Under the pieces are notes generated by a model that was not told where the DNA came from, did no database searches, and saw only the letters and a list, made by a program, of their open reading frames with translations. 64,000 bases of DNA, taken from assembly GCA_039090855.1 (NCBI GenBank), contig CM077010.1, positions 44,844,905-44,908,904 on the forward strand. Reading direction: 5' to 3'. This document shows positions 35,531 to 45,419 of this stretch, piece by piece; the first letter of the stretch is position 1; each line of letters opens with the position of its first letter. This stretch comes from Macrothele yani. Lineage: Eukaryota > Arthropoda > Arachnida > Araneae > Macrothelidae. The position numbers were made by a program, and so were the translations under genes.

Positions 35531-35715
35531 TGTAACGTACCAGGAGAGGAGATGTGACGTACCTGCCAGCAGGACGCACACGACATAAAGGCAGATAACA
35601 ATCAGAATAAACGTCTGCGTAGCTCAGTTGGTAGAGCAACTTGTTCCGGAATAAGCGTACTCGGGTTCGAATCCCGGCGTAGGCCAAAAATGACGGAGAA
35701 ATTCACTTCGTTATA
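35531..35715 (+). mobile_element. TRIM-like LTR element, deleted copy
   Basis: It comprises an 11-bp start of a 5' LTR (TGTAACGTACC), a polypurine-like AGGAGAGGAGA, then a full 163-bp 3' LTR (35553-35715) that begins TGTGACGTACC and ends CGTTATA. The 4-bp duplication CTTT flanks it at 35527-35530 and 35716-35719. Almost the entire 5' LTR and interior are missing. It supports the boundaries defined for the better copy at 52280-52864. Confidence 0.82.
35613..35684 (+). promoter_or_regulatory. tRNA-like pol III promoter inside the LTR
   Basis: Seven-base acceptor pairing (GTCTGCG with CGTAGGC), a D arm with A box TAGCTCAGTTGG and a T arm with B box GGTTCGAATCC are present. The anticodon stem can pair only with a six-base loop (TCCGGA), so it is not a normal tRNA. 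The boxes suggest internal pol III initiation. Confidence 0.75.
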
Positions 35716-35821
35716 CTTTCTCGGTGGAATGCTCATAAACCAGTGCTTAGAACACTGGGCCACCGAGGCGGCTCCAAACTATTCCGTTCCAAAAAATTAG
35801 AAATAATATGTACGATATTTG

Positions 35822-36035
35822 TTTTTTGATTGAAGGTTTAACGACCACCGTGAGCAACTCAATGGGCTATAAGCAGTCAATCGTCCCTAATTTAGGGCCA
35901 CTGCTTCCAGGGAAGGGAGAGAGCCAATGCTGTACGACAAACGCAACATCCATGACTCAGAGGTATTCGAACCCGGACCCCTTACGGAAGAATGATCAGA
36001 AGTCATCGCTTAGACCACTGCGCCACCGGGGCGGC
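35822..36035 (-). mobile_element. tRNA-derived SINE (family 2)
   Basis: A full-length minus-strand copy with a short T run, the body CTTCCAGGGAAGGGAGAGAG and a head with ATTCGAACCCGGACC and CACTGCGCCACCGG. It sits 48 bp from the split SINE, also within family C. I see no clear target duplication. Confidence 0.82.
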
Positions 36036-36275
36036 AAAATGCATTTTGCATTCGGTAAAATCTGCACTTCAGCGAAGTTATGCATCGGAAAATAGAAATT
36101 GAAAGCAAGAATCATCGTTCTTACATTTCAAGCTTTCTAATGCAAAAAGGAATTTTTCAAGTCGGATTAATAACCTGCTGGGATATGGTGTCCGAAGATG
36201 GAAGAACGGACGGAAGTACAGACGGATGGACGGACAAATGGATACTATAAGAACGTAATTTTACAAAAGTGCTAA

Positions 36276-37712
36276 AAAGGTAAATAAAGCCGCGCGAATA
36301 AATGCAGTTATGTACCATCATCTTTGATATGGAAATCGGTGTCTCCCAAAGTCATTTCACTCACCTAACTATGAAGCGTTTTTGAGAGAGGAGTTTTGAA
36401 TAAAATGGCAAGGTACTGGAAAGGAGATGCATGTGAATAATGACCCTCTCGAAAACACGATTTCACTCTGAGGCAAGCATGGCGTTTGGGTTTCTCTCAG
36501 CAAGGAAAACACCGGCAGTGGAGATGCATCTCCTACTGGAAGAATTCTGTGGTTCTTAAGTTGTGAGAGTTCGGATTGTGTCAAATTGGTGTTCAAAATT
36601 CGCTCAGCGCTGCAATGCATTGAAAGGTGAGAAACGCAGTGGCACGCGTTCAACATGAACAACAGACAGCAACATGGCATGAGTGGAGGTTCGGGTGCAA
36701 GAAAACATTTTGTTCCACTGCCAAAAAACGTGCTGTAGTCAGGAGATATCCTTAACCCTCCTGAAGCGGTAATCGGATTAAATCTCGTATGTTGATCAAA
36801 TCTCGTATGTTATTGTGCATTAATGTAAATGTATGGAATAGCCCCCCCTCCACCACCACCCTTTGCGGGATTACGCATTCTAAGGATTCAGTTACCCGCG
36901 GTCAACCATACAAAATGGGTATTTTCATAGCAAAATGATAAAATATTTGAAAAAAAAAAACGCTATATAATATAATGCTCTCATCCATGGGTTGAATACA
37001 CAAAGTTCGAGGAATTCGCTGCTAAAAATAACCAGAAGTAAAATAAATTTCCTCTTTTAGAACAAACGTAGCTTCGGACCGTGGGAGAAAAGATACATCG
37101 ATAAAAATGTAACAGAATATGGCACGAACGGGTAAATGTATATTAATTAAACAACCGCTTTTCAAGACCATGAGAACAGCATAAAACTTTGGAAAACGTC
37201 TTCAAGTTGGTACACTCGTTGAAAGTGAGTGAAGTTCCCTTAAGGTAAATAAAAAAAATAGGTACTTTGAAAAAAGTAAATTTATGAATTATACGAAACT
37301 GACATTTATGAAAAAAAACTCGCAGTATTGTAAAATTAATAAAGGATCCTTCGTTTCACATCGTTCAGGAAAGAGGCTTACCCTTCAAACAAACGCTCGC
37401 TCGTGGCAACCTTGTACAGTGACTAAAGCGTCCGCTTTGCAACCAATATGCGGAGGGTCGTATGCTACTCTGATGCACCGGGCGTTTTTCCGGACCTGCT
37501 GAAGAAATTTCCCTAGCGCATTGACGTCATGCAAGTATATTTCTTTGGAAAAGAAAGGGGAGTTGTGCCTTTGGGAAACTCTGATTTTTTTTTATGGCCA
37601 CTACTAGGAAATGGGCGGACAGGATTCGGCAAGCCATCACATACTTCACGTGATTGTCGGCTGTCACGGCCGGAAAATTGGAGGATCACACTTCGTTAGC
37701 CATCATCTATGA
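36276..37712. other. Mostly no recognisable gene
   Basis: Apart from the weak mariner-like fragment at 36500-36740 there is only AT-rich text, including an A run at 36950-36960. Confidence 0.45.
36500..36740 (+). pseudogene. Possible mariner-type N-terminal remnant
   Basis: The plus strand reads VRIVSNWCSKFAQRCNALKG and then EKRSGTRST, resembling the W--F--GR----DE-RSGRP linker of mariner-like transposases. Stops interrupt it and there is no catalytic region. Confidence 0.4.
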
Positions 37713-38125
37713 TACGTGCTTGTAGGACCGCTTGAGGCATAACTGATGGCCCTGTTTGGGCATATAACAACTGATGGGGGTGCCAACTGTCGGCCCAAAG
37801 CAGCTGGCCCATTTGATGGCCGCGGGACACTTTTGGGCAGCGGCAACATGATGCTGGACCACTTCTGGCTGCCAGTGCTGGCCCAAGCGGTCCTGCAGCA
37901 TGGAACGTGCTTGCAGGACCGCTTGTGGCAGCCACTGCCTGTGATAGATAACTGATGGCCTTGTTCTGGCATATGACAACTGATGGGGGTGCCAACTGTT
38001 ATCTCGAACTGCTGGCCCGTGTGATGACCGCAATGACATTTTATTGACTTTTGGGCGGCAGCAACGTAGTGCTGGGCCACTGTTGGCTGGAATGCTGGCC
38101 CAGCGAGACTGTTTTTGCTGGGCAG
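37713..38125. repeat. GC-rich tandem duplication, about two copies of roughly 215-230 bp
   Basis: The two copies start near 37725 and 37915 and share GTGCTTGTAGGACCGCTTG, AACTGATGGCC and GGGGGTGCCAACTGT. Smaller repeats of GCTGGCCCA occur inside. Overlapping frames of 99-155 codons on the minus strand arise because the duplicated GC-rich text lacks stops. They contain no known domain. Confidence 0.75.
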
Positions 38126-39348
38126 TACTAAAATGGTATATAGAATAAAATGTTGGAATACTAAAAGCACCGGGACTGCATAGGTAGAGAAAAAGAAAAG
38201 AAAGGCTAGTAATGAGACTGATGAGAAGCCCCTCTGAGTACCTTTTAAAGAGAAAAAGTGAAGATATTCAAATCAAGTGTGGATATAAGAATGAATGGGA
38301 GTTAAGGAACTCCGAGGCTGTTACCATAGAGAAAAATAAACACTGAGCCTGTAATAATAATGAACCAATTATCATTGCGGAACTTTGGAAAGCATTGATT
38401 AAAAGGGAAAGAGAATATGAAGAACAACAATGGAAAAAGAAAAATAGGACAAAACGAAATGAAGGAAACATAAGAGAATTAAACAGCAAATAAAAATTTA
38501 GATGGCAGCACAGTATCAAAACGGAGAAACTCAAGAGTGTAGACAGAGGCACATGATTGTTTAGCTTTTTGCACACATAGGTGAACCCCATAGTGGAATC
38601 ATCTAACACACATGGTCAGTCTACAACATCGTGTTCCAGTTGACAGTTCTGAAGATGGCTTTAGAAAAGTTAAAAAGCTTTAACGAGAGTTTAATGGGAG
38701 TTTGATGGTGTAATGGTGGTGATCTTGAGCATGGCGTGATTTTAAACTTTTTGTTGGATATTAATGGTGAAATGTTTTTAAACTTCAAATTTTAACTCGT
38801 TGTGCAACAGGTGCATGTGAGCATCGATGGAATAAGAAATTTTACCGGCATGTACATAGTGTTTTTAACATCTAAAGTTTTGGTACCAATGTGGAATAAT
38901 GTGTATGCAATAATGTACATGAATGAGACAATAAAGTCACCTACCAATGGAGTTATAGTTGGAAGAATCGCGACATGGTTGGGCCTCATCAATGTGTCCA
39001 CAAAGAAAAGGAATTGACACAACAATAATGTGCTTCAAATCAACTATGGATTATGAGGTACGTAATGGTATTTAGGTCCATAAGTGAAGATATTTATTTG
39101 TAACTATAGAAAAGGTGGAGGTAAAGAAAAAGGTGAAAAATCAGTAAAGAAAGCGAACGGCGGGAATTGTCTTTTTATAAGTGTGTGTGGAGGTGTGTTT
39201 GTGTGTGTGTGTGTGCATGTAAAAATAAAAATCAAAGAGTAGCGGTAAAGGAATAGCATCCAACAAAGCATCCCATACTTTCATTACCAAAATATATGAA
39301 GCCAAACATCGGGAAAAAAACAGGCGTTAAGAAGTACGTCTTCTTCTT
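38126..39348. other. No gene; (TG)n run
   Basis: An open frame at 38802-39017 (71 codons) has no recognised relative. A TG/GT microsatellite lies at about 39180-39217. Confidence 0.5.
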
Positions 39349-39945
39349 CTAATGCTGCCTTATGGCGTTTGCAACTATCGGTTTGTATCTCTCTCTATCG
39401 TGCACTGTGTATAGACCAAGCCATCTTTTAATATTGTCCATCCACATAGTTTTCTTCTTGCCAGGTCTTCTTTTCCCTTCTACTTTACCTTTCAAAATGA
39501 CTTGTAGCAGGTTGTATTTGTTGTTATTCCTTGTTATGTGTCCTGGGTATTTACACTTCCGTTCAATGATTATTTTTAAAAGCTCTTGGGCAGTGTCCAT
39601 ATCACGCAGGACTTGGATGTTTGTTGTCTTGTCAGTCCAAAAGATTCTCAGCATTCGTCGGTACAGTCACACTTCAAATGCTTGTAGCTTCTTGATTGCT
39701 GTTATTGTCCACGTTTTTACTCCATATAGCAAAATTGGCCGTATGTAGCATTTAAGTGTTCTCAACTTGAACTCGTTTCTTAAGCTCCTGTCAGCTAAGA
39801 GTGACTTCCATTTCATAAATTCAATTCTAGTTTGTTCAATACGACTTTTTATTTCTACCTCGTGTTTTAGTTGTTCACTGAAGAAATACGTACAGAACAA
39901 TAAAACGTTTTTCGATTTATCAGAAGCATTTTGGTATTCCAACAT
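39349..39945 (-). pseudogene. Non-LTR retrotransposon C-terminal segment
   Basis: The upstream frame (39667-39945) reads EIKSRIEQTRIEFMKWKSLL, then LRTLKCYIRPILLYGVKTWT, the end of the reverse transcriptase thumb. A shift leads to RRMLRIFWTDKTTN, then KCKYPGHITRNN and GKRRPGKKKTMWMDNIKRWL (39349-39654), the typical C-terminal domain. It differs in sequence from the LINE at 23655-24215, so it belongs to a separate family. It is 5'-truncated, with a frameshift near 39660. Confidence 0.8.
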
Positions 39946-41403
39946 TTACCAAGGCCAGCGAAAGAAATTGAGCTAAACAAACATAACACGATGAAAATTA
40001 TAACCGCCTGACGACCTGAATTTCGCAACTCCGACCAAGCCGAGCTTCAACACCAAATCCAGGTATTACCCTCGTGGGTGCTTCTCATCGTATGTTTCTC
40101 CTCCTGAAGACATAATATTTAAGGTGTCCTGATTCTGCTGATCAATTTTTGTCTAACGGAGTTATCAATCTGTACAACTCCACTGTTTGGAGAGGTAAAA
40201 ACGTTTATAATATCATTTGAAACGCTTCATTTTCCTGACAGTAAGACGGTTTCAAAAACATTTCAAAATTAATTTCCCAAGAAAGCGGCAGCAGCTATTA
40301 GTAAAACCATGAGCAGACATCAGCCAGGAAGTGAGAAAAAGTCTGTGCTGAAGTTATCGATTACTTGGTGATATCCACGACTTTTGCTAAATTTGTAATC
40401 CATCCTTTAATTGCTGTGATCTCTTGAGTCCATTCATTTTTGCAACGAACATTTTCATCAAATAGGAAGTCGAAAATGGCAGCAACATTTTTACCGTAAG
40501 GCATGCGTTGGAATCTATGTGTGATTAATCTGTCTTCGCATACCCATCAGTAAAAGCCAAGGGATCTCTAATTGTTTCTCGGCCTTATTACTCACAGAAA
40601 AGTGATGTATCATCCTAAGCTAATTAATCGAGACTGTTTATGTGCTTCTAAATTCAAAGTAAATAGTAACTGATTCTTTTAAACCTAAAAAAATAATATA
40701 TGAACTCAGTTTGCCAAAACATCTGCCGTTGCTTCTCCAACGATGAGCGTCGTGAAACTGGGTGTTTTAAATTCCATACGAAATGAAATACAAGCAGAAT
40801 TATCAGAAGCTGGAGCCATAGAAAGAAGATTCGCAATGGAATTTCTTCTTCTGATGCCATTTTCGTTGCAAAGCTGCATAGTGATAATATTTAATGGCTT
40901 TTTCTTTAAGACTCTGTTGCTGTCTTCCTTACAAATGTTAGAAATTGGAGCTGTGGTATTGCAACATTTGCATGCACTGCGACATTTACGCCGAAACTGC
41001 AGTTAGTAATGCCAAAAACTAAAGCGGATGTCATGTAACGCAGCTCATTTTAAATTTATTGCGTACGAATGTCGCCTGTTTTCTCGTCGTTCGTTTCCCT
41101 TCTCATGGTCTATTATGAACTCGCATGGCAGTCTTACGGATTTCTTTGCTTCATGCCGAGGTTTTCTAGGCAAGCATTTATTACGGAATAAAGATGGAAA
41201 AAGGGCCATTCTCACTTTGAGTTTTTCGCATTGATTCCAGGGAGAACTAAAAGGACGAGGGCTTGCAAAAATAACACTTTCACGTCTTCAAAAATCCAAT
41301 GTCTAAATCCAAACTAGTCTAGCAGAATAGTTACACCGAATATTTGCGACGACACTTTCCTTTGAAAGCGACTACAGATTTGGTATGATAAGCTACACAC
41401 TGG
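39946..41403. other. No recognisable gene
   Basis: Several short frames (for example 40743-41006) but no recognised motif, repeat or RNA. Confidence 0.5.
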
Positions 41404-41939
41404 AATGCCACAGAATGCTCATAATTCTGACAGAGCACAACTATAATGAGGTGCCAAAAGTCATGGGATACGTACCCGGTATCGTGTAGAACCTCTAACC
41501 CGGCGAAGTGCAGCAACTCGACGTGGCATCGATTCCACAAGTGGCCGGAAGACTTCTGGAGAGATGATCAGTCATGCCGTTTGGACAGCCGCCCACAGTA
41601 CCCTTGCATTTGCAGGTTCAGGATCATGAATGCGGATGGACCTTTCCGCCGCGTCTCACAAGTGTCTATTGTATGCCACAGAATGCTCATAATTCTGACA
41701 GAGCACAACTATAATGAGGTGCCAAAAGTCATGGGATACGTATCCGGTATCGCGTAGAACCTCTAGCCCGGTGAAGTGCAACACCTCGACGTGGCATCGA
41801 TTCCACAAGTGGCCAGAAGACTTCTGGAGAGATGTTCAGTCATGCCGTTTGGACAGCCTCCTACAGTACCCTTGTATTTGCAGGTTCAGGATCATTAAGG
41901 CGAATGAACCTTTCCACTGCGTCTCACAAGTGTTCTATT
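41404..41939. repeat. 268-bp tandem duplication spanning a Tc1 end
   Basis: Units 41404-41671 and 41672-41939 are about 90% alike. Each contains about 40 bp of flanking DNA (beginning ATGCCACAGAATGCTCATAA), the left inverted repeat of the Tc1 element and the first part of its minus-strand gene end. The element therefore carries two left termini. Confidence 0.88.
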
Positions 41940-42878
41940 GTGTTCATATCGGGCGAACGTGGTGACCACGCCATCCCTCGGAACTGTCCAGAACGCTCTT
42001 CGAAATAATTTTGGACAACTTGGGCCCTATGACATGGTACATTGTCCGCTTGGAAACTTCCATCGTTGTTGGGGTACATGAAGTCCACGAAGGGCTGCAA
42101 ATGATCACCCAGCAGAGCAACAACATGATTTCCGGTTCATGACGTGTTTATGAGGACCAGTGGACCCAAACCGTGCCACGTAAAGATACCACACACATTT
42201 ACGAACCACCATGGACCCAAGCGTTGTTGACAAGTTGGGTTCATGGCCTCATGAGGTCTGCGTCACCCGAATCCTACCATCAGATCGTAAGAACTGTTAG
42301 TGTGAGTCATCGGACGACACCACATGTTGCCAGCCTGCCAGTATCCAAGTACCGTGTTTACGAGCCCAGGTAAGGCGCCGTGTCGGAACTCCGATATAGT
42401 GGTGTTAACAAAGGCAGTCTGGTGGATCTTCATACCCCTTGGACGTTACATTTCGCTGCACTGACCTGTTGGATATGTCTCATACCTTCTGCATTGAACG
42501 TGGATGTTATTTGAGCCCATGTCGCTTGTCTGTTAGCATCGACAGTCCCGGTCAGACAACGCTGGCCACGGTTATTCAGCACCCGTGGTCGGCCACTGCG
42601 CTGCCTACGGTGAGTGTTAATGCCCTCCATGAGGTATTATCGGTTCACACGAGGAACGCGGAATATTGAATGTTCGCACAACTTCGGAAATTGAATGTCC
42701 CATCCGTCTGGCTCCGACTACCATGCCTCGTTCAAACTCTGATAATTCACGTCGGATTGCCATAATCCTACCACCACGCAACTGATAAAAATCGTAGCGT
42801 GCGTCGATGCCTTCATACGATGGCAGCGCCAGTTAAAAATTTGCATACCGCCATCATACGGCTTTTGGCACTTCAGTG
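41446..42878 (-). mobile_element. Tc1-like DNA transposon with duplicated left end
   Basis: The right end reads (minus strand) CACTGAAGTGCCAAAAG beside TATA at 42879-42882. The left end ATGAGGTGCCAAAAG follows TATA at 41442-41445. Subtracting the 268-bp duplication gives about 1165 bp, the normal size. The enclosed gene is decayed. Confidence 0.82.
41950..42763 (-). pseudogene. Tc1-like transposase (DD36E-type spacing), decayed
   Basis: A start at 42763 gives MAIRRELSEFERGMVVGARR, the N-terminal helix-turn-helix. The linker QRSGRPRVLNNRGQR lies near 42580. The second Asp is in FQADNVPCHRAQVV near 42030 and the Glu in SPDMNTIE near 41940, with 36 residues between them. The first Asp block is hard to recognise. 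Frameshifts separate the parts. Confidence 0.72.
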
Positions 42879-42882
42879 TATA

Positions 42883-43496
42883 GTAATACTTTCCAATTCA
42901 TTGGACCTAAGGAAAATATAATTATGTGGATTAAACTGCGTGAAGCCTCACCTGCTGGGCATGACAGCGTTTGGTAAACGGATGCTCATTCGCCGAAAAT
43001 CCAGCGAGCGGCCAACAGGAATAAAAGCAGGTCAGCTGTATTTGTTAAACAAGTTCCAAAAGGGAGGCTTTCCGACTCTCAGCGAAAACGTTAATACCAC
43101 GCGAACGACTAAAGTAACCTAATATAAAAACGAATTTAAAGGGAAAGTAAGAGAACAGTTAAATTAATTTGCAGGCTCCTATTTCGGAAAGCGAATGTCC
43201 AAGAAGTTTAGCCAACTCGGCAAGAATTTATCCTCCTGACTAAGCCGGAAGCAAAAAGCCAATGACAATGGAAGTTTCATCAGGACACGTTATATGATTT
43301 TCTCTCATGTTTAGTTCCAATTTTTCCTGCATATGTTTGTATTCATTTATGCACGACCGTTGTTACTCCTCCTAGATAAGTGTACGTCTTCCGTATAATG
43401 ACGCCTATTGTATTGATGTTTACCTCTGTAACACTCGTTAAAGACCTTCCACTATGCGTGATTAAAGCTGCCCACTCACGACCATTCATAAATTAT
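42883..43496. other. No recognisable gene
   Basis: This holds no clear family. A minus-strand phrase near 43370-43400 (KTYTYLGGV) vaguely recalls a reverse transcriptase and is not annotated. Confidence 0.4.
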
Positions 43497-43640
43497 TTAT
43501 ACCACCTGTAAATCGTTGATTTTGCTATACATGCATCTTTCTAGACATGCCTGTTTCATAAGATGGAAACTCTCTCCTACAGATTTCGTAAGTCGACAGC
43601 AAAATTTAATGGCGCTTCTTTGTACTTCTTTCACATCCAT
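43497..43640 (-). pseudogene. mariner-type transposase N-terminal fragment
   Basis: The text MDVKEVQRSAIKFCCRLTKS resembles the first helix-turn-helix of mariner-type transposases, which begin with an -EQRAAIKFC- motif. It is followed by SFHLMKQACLERC, then diverges. No catalytic domain follows. Confidence 0.65.
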
Positions 43641-43743
43641 GTTTTCAAAAAATCCCAGCACGAAAACACTTGTTTGGGGTTCACGAAACAACGCTTATTA
43701 AACTGCGCATTACCGACTAGGCACGCGTGATAAACACATGTGG

Positions 43744-43980
43744 GCCGCCCCGGTGGCGCAGTGGTCTAAGGCGTTGGCCTCTGATCATTTGTCCGTAAGG
43801 GGTCCGGGTTCGAATCCCGGTGAGGCATGGATGTTGTGTTTGTCTTACGGCACTGGCTCTCTCCCTTCCCTGGAACCAGTGACCCTAAATTAGGGACGGG
43901 CGACTGCTTATAGCCCATTGAGTTGCTCACGGTGGTCGTTAAACCTCCAATCAAAAAAAAAAAAAAAAAAAAAAAAAAAC
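43744..43980 (+). mobile_element. tRNA-derived SINE (family 2), best reference copy
   Basis: This is the cleanest full-length copy. The tRNA-like head starts GCCGCCCCGG and has A box TGGCGCAGTGG (43754-43764) and B box GGTTCGAATCC (43807-43817). The body contains CTTCCCTGGAACCAGTGACC and ends CGTTAAACCTCCAATC before a 26-base A tail. The 10-bp duplication ACACATGTGG flanks it at 43734-43743 and 43981-43990. A long tail and a perfect duplication suggest a young insertion made with LINE machinery. Confidence 0.93.
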
Positions 43981-43990
43981 ACACATGTGG

Positions 43991-45419
43991 ACGGTTGCTC
44001 TGGTTACTACAACGACTACGTAATTTCTTGACTGGTGCCAAGGTCGAACGCAGTATTACGCATTTTCTATAAAAACATTCCCAGTTGTTTTCGGACAAGC
44101 TATGTATCCTAATTCTAAGAGTACGGATTGGAAAGATGCACGCAATGTCGAACATTCATAAAAATGTTCAAGAGCTCCACGCAGATTCGGCTTTTTGTTC
44201 CACGTTGCATATTTTATCCTCTACTTGGGTTGGTCACACACACACACAACACGATGCACTATATCGTATCTTACAAATCGACTGGAGAAATTATTTTTGT
44301 GCGTATTTCACGGAAATTTGACCAATACTTGCCATGATTTTTTTGCTCGTTCCGTCTTGTTTTTATTGGTTTTGATGCGTCATTTATTTGGTCACACCTG
44401 TATTTTAACGAGGCAAATTATAAGGCAAAAGGCTTTGATGTAGGCTCCCCGTAATTTCCGATTGAGTTTATTTAAGTGTTCAGGGATGTCACCTCAATGT
44501 ATATATTTTTTTCTTTGCAGCCCATAACTTGTCCACTAACATACCCAACAGTATTTTAAAATATTGTTTTTTTATTTTTCTTTCAGCACATATCTTCTCG
44601 AAGCTATTTCTTAAAGCATCCGACGAATTTCCGTATGAAAACCAAAGACAAATCCTTCATGAATATTGCAAAAAATTCATTAGTTTATTATATCTGCGAA
44701 TTTTAAAATATCACTTAATTCATTTAAAATCGGGAGGCAAAGTATTTAACTTTAGAGAATCTTTCTGGAGAAAAACAAAATGCGCTATTTGAATCTCGCG
44801 ATTTTTATTCGGAACTCTGAAATCCAAATCTTTGACACTTGTTATAAGGCAGCTGCATCATTAATACACAAACTTGCATATCTCTCCCGAAAGATTTTGT
44901 TTGTTTCAGACCATTGACTAATTATCTGTAAGATTTATTCTCACTATTTGTTTTGGAAATCCCTCACAGAATAAATTACGCCATTTCAAGTGGAGCTTTT
45001 TGGGAATTCAGAAGGGCTGTTAGTCTTCTTACGCACGGCAACTACACGTAATCTCATTATAAACATTCCTGTAATTTTTATTTGTGGCAGACACATAATG
45101 TGATTATCATATTTTATGCACTTGCTAACAATAAAATTGTTGTAAGATAAAATCAATAAGCTAACAAGGTAGAGGGATTTAAGTGAGAGGCCCTTCCTCC
45201 CTCGGATAAAACAGCACTGAATAAAATTCATGACTTTCATGAAATAAATCCCAAAAATTTCTTTGAATTGCTTAGTCCAAAAGGTAATATTCAGTTGTTT
45301 TATTTTTCCGGGAAGTTTCAAGAAGAGCGTTCGAAAGCAACAGGAAAGTAATGGTTGGTTGCAGCAGTAAAATGAAAATTGCTAAATACGCAACAAAGAG
45401 GGGACAATTCACCTATGAG
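43991..45419. other. No recognisable gene
   Basis: This is AT-rich. A pyrimidine tract ending in CAG at about 44506-44520 precedes an 87-codon open frame (44529-44792). The frame has no recognised motif and the splice-like site is probably chance. Confidence 0.45.

Larger units (their letters stand above)
35357..35773 (-). mobile_element. SINE family 2 split by an LTR element
   Basis: The 3' part (T run and body, 35357-35530) and the tRNA-like head (35720-35773) belong to one minus-strand SINE. The LTR element at 35531-35715 separates them. CAAACT occurs just outside both SINE ends and is a likely target duplication within the family C repeat. The order of events is therefore repeat C, then SINE, then LTR element. 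Confidence 0.82.
33930..36275 (+). repeat. Family C tandem repeat, second copy, with insertions
   Basis: It starts with TAATAAACACGTCTTTTATATCC, matching 2817-2840, and ends with a GACGGATGGACGGACAAA motif at about 36218, as the first copy does at 4322. Internal subunits carry TTTACGCCC and AGAAGCAGAGATATCG blocks. Two SINEs and one LTR remnant are inserted at 35357-36035. TTTA repeats (35110-35135) and a 15-base G run (35274-35288) also occur. Confidence 0.7.

Noticed and set aside
37703..38170. 155-codon minus-strand gene
   Set aside because: Three overlapping frames are open across a GC-rich tandem duplication and none has a known domain.
43240..43450. Reverse transcriptase remnant on the minus strand
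   Set aside because: Only a short YLGGV-like phrase is present, too little to assign.
44506..44792. Exon with an upstream pyrimidine tract and CAG
   Set aside because: The frame has no recognisable similarity and no partner exon or donor pattern was found.
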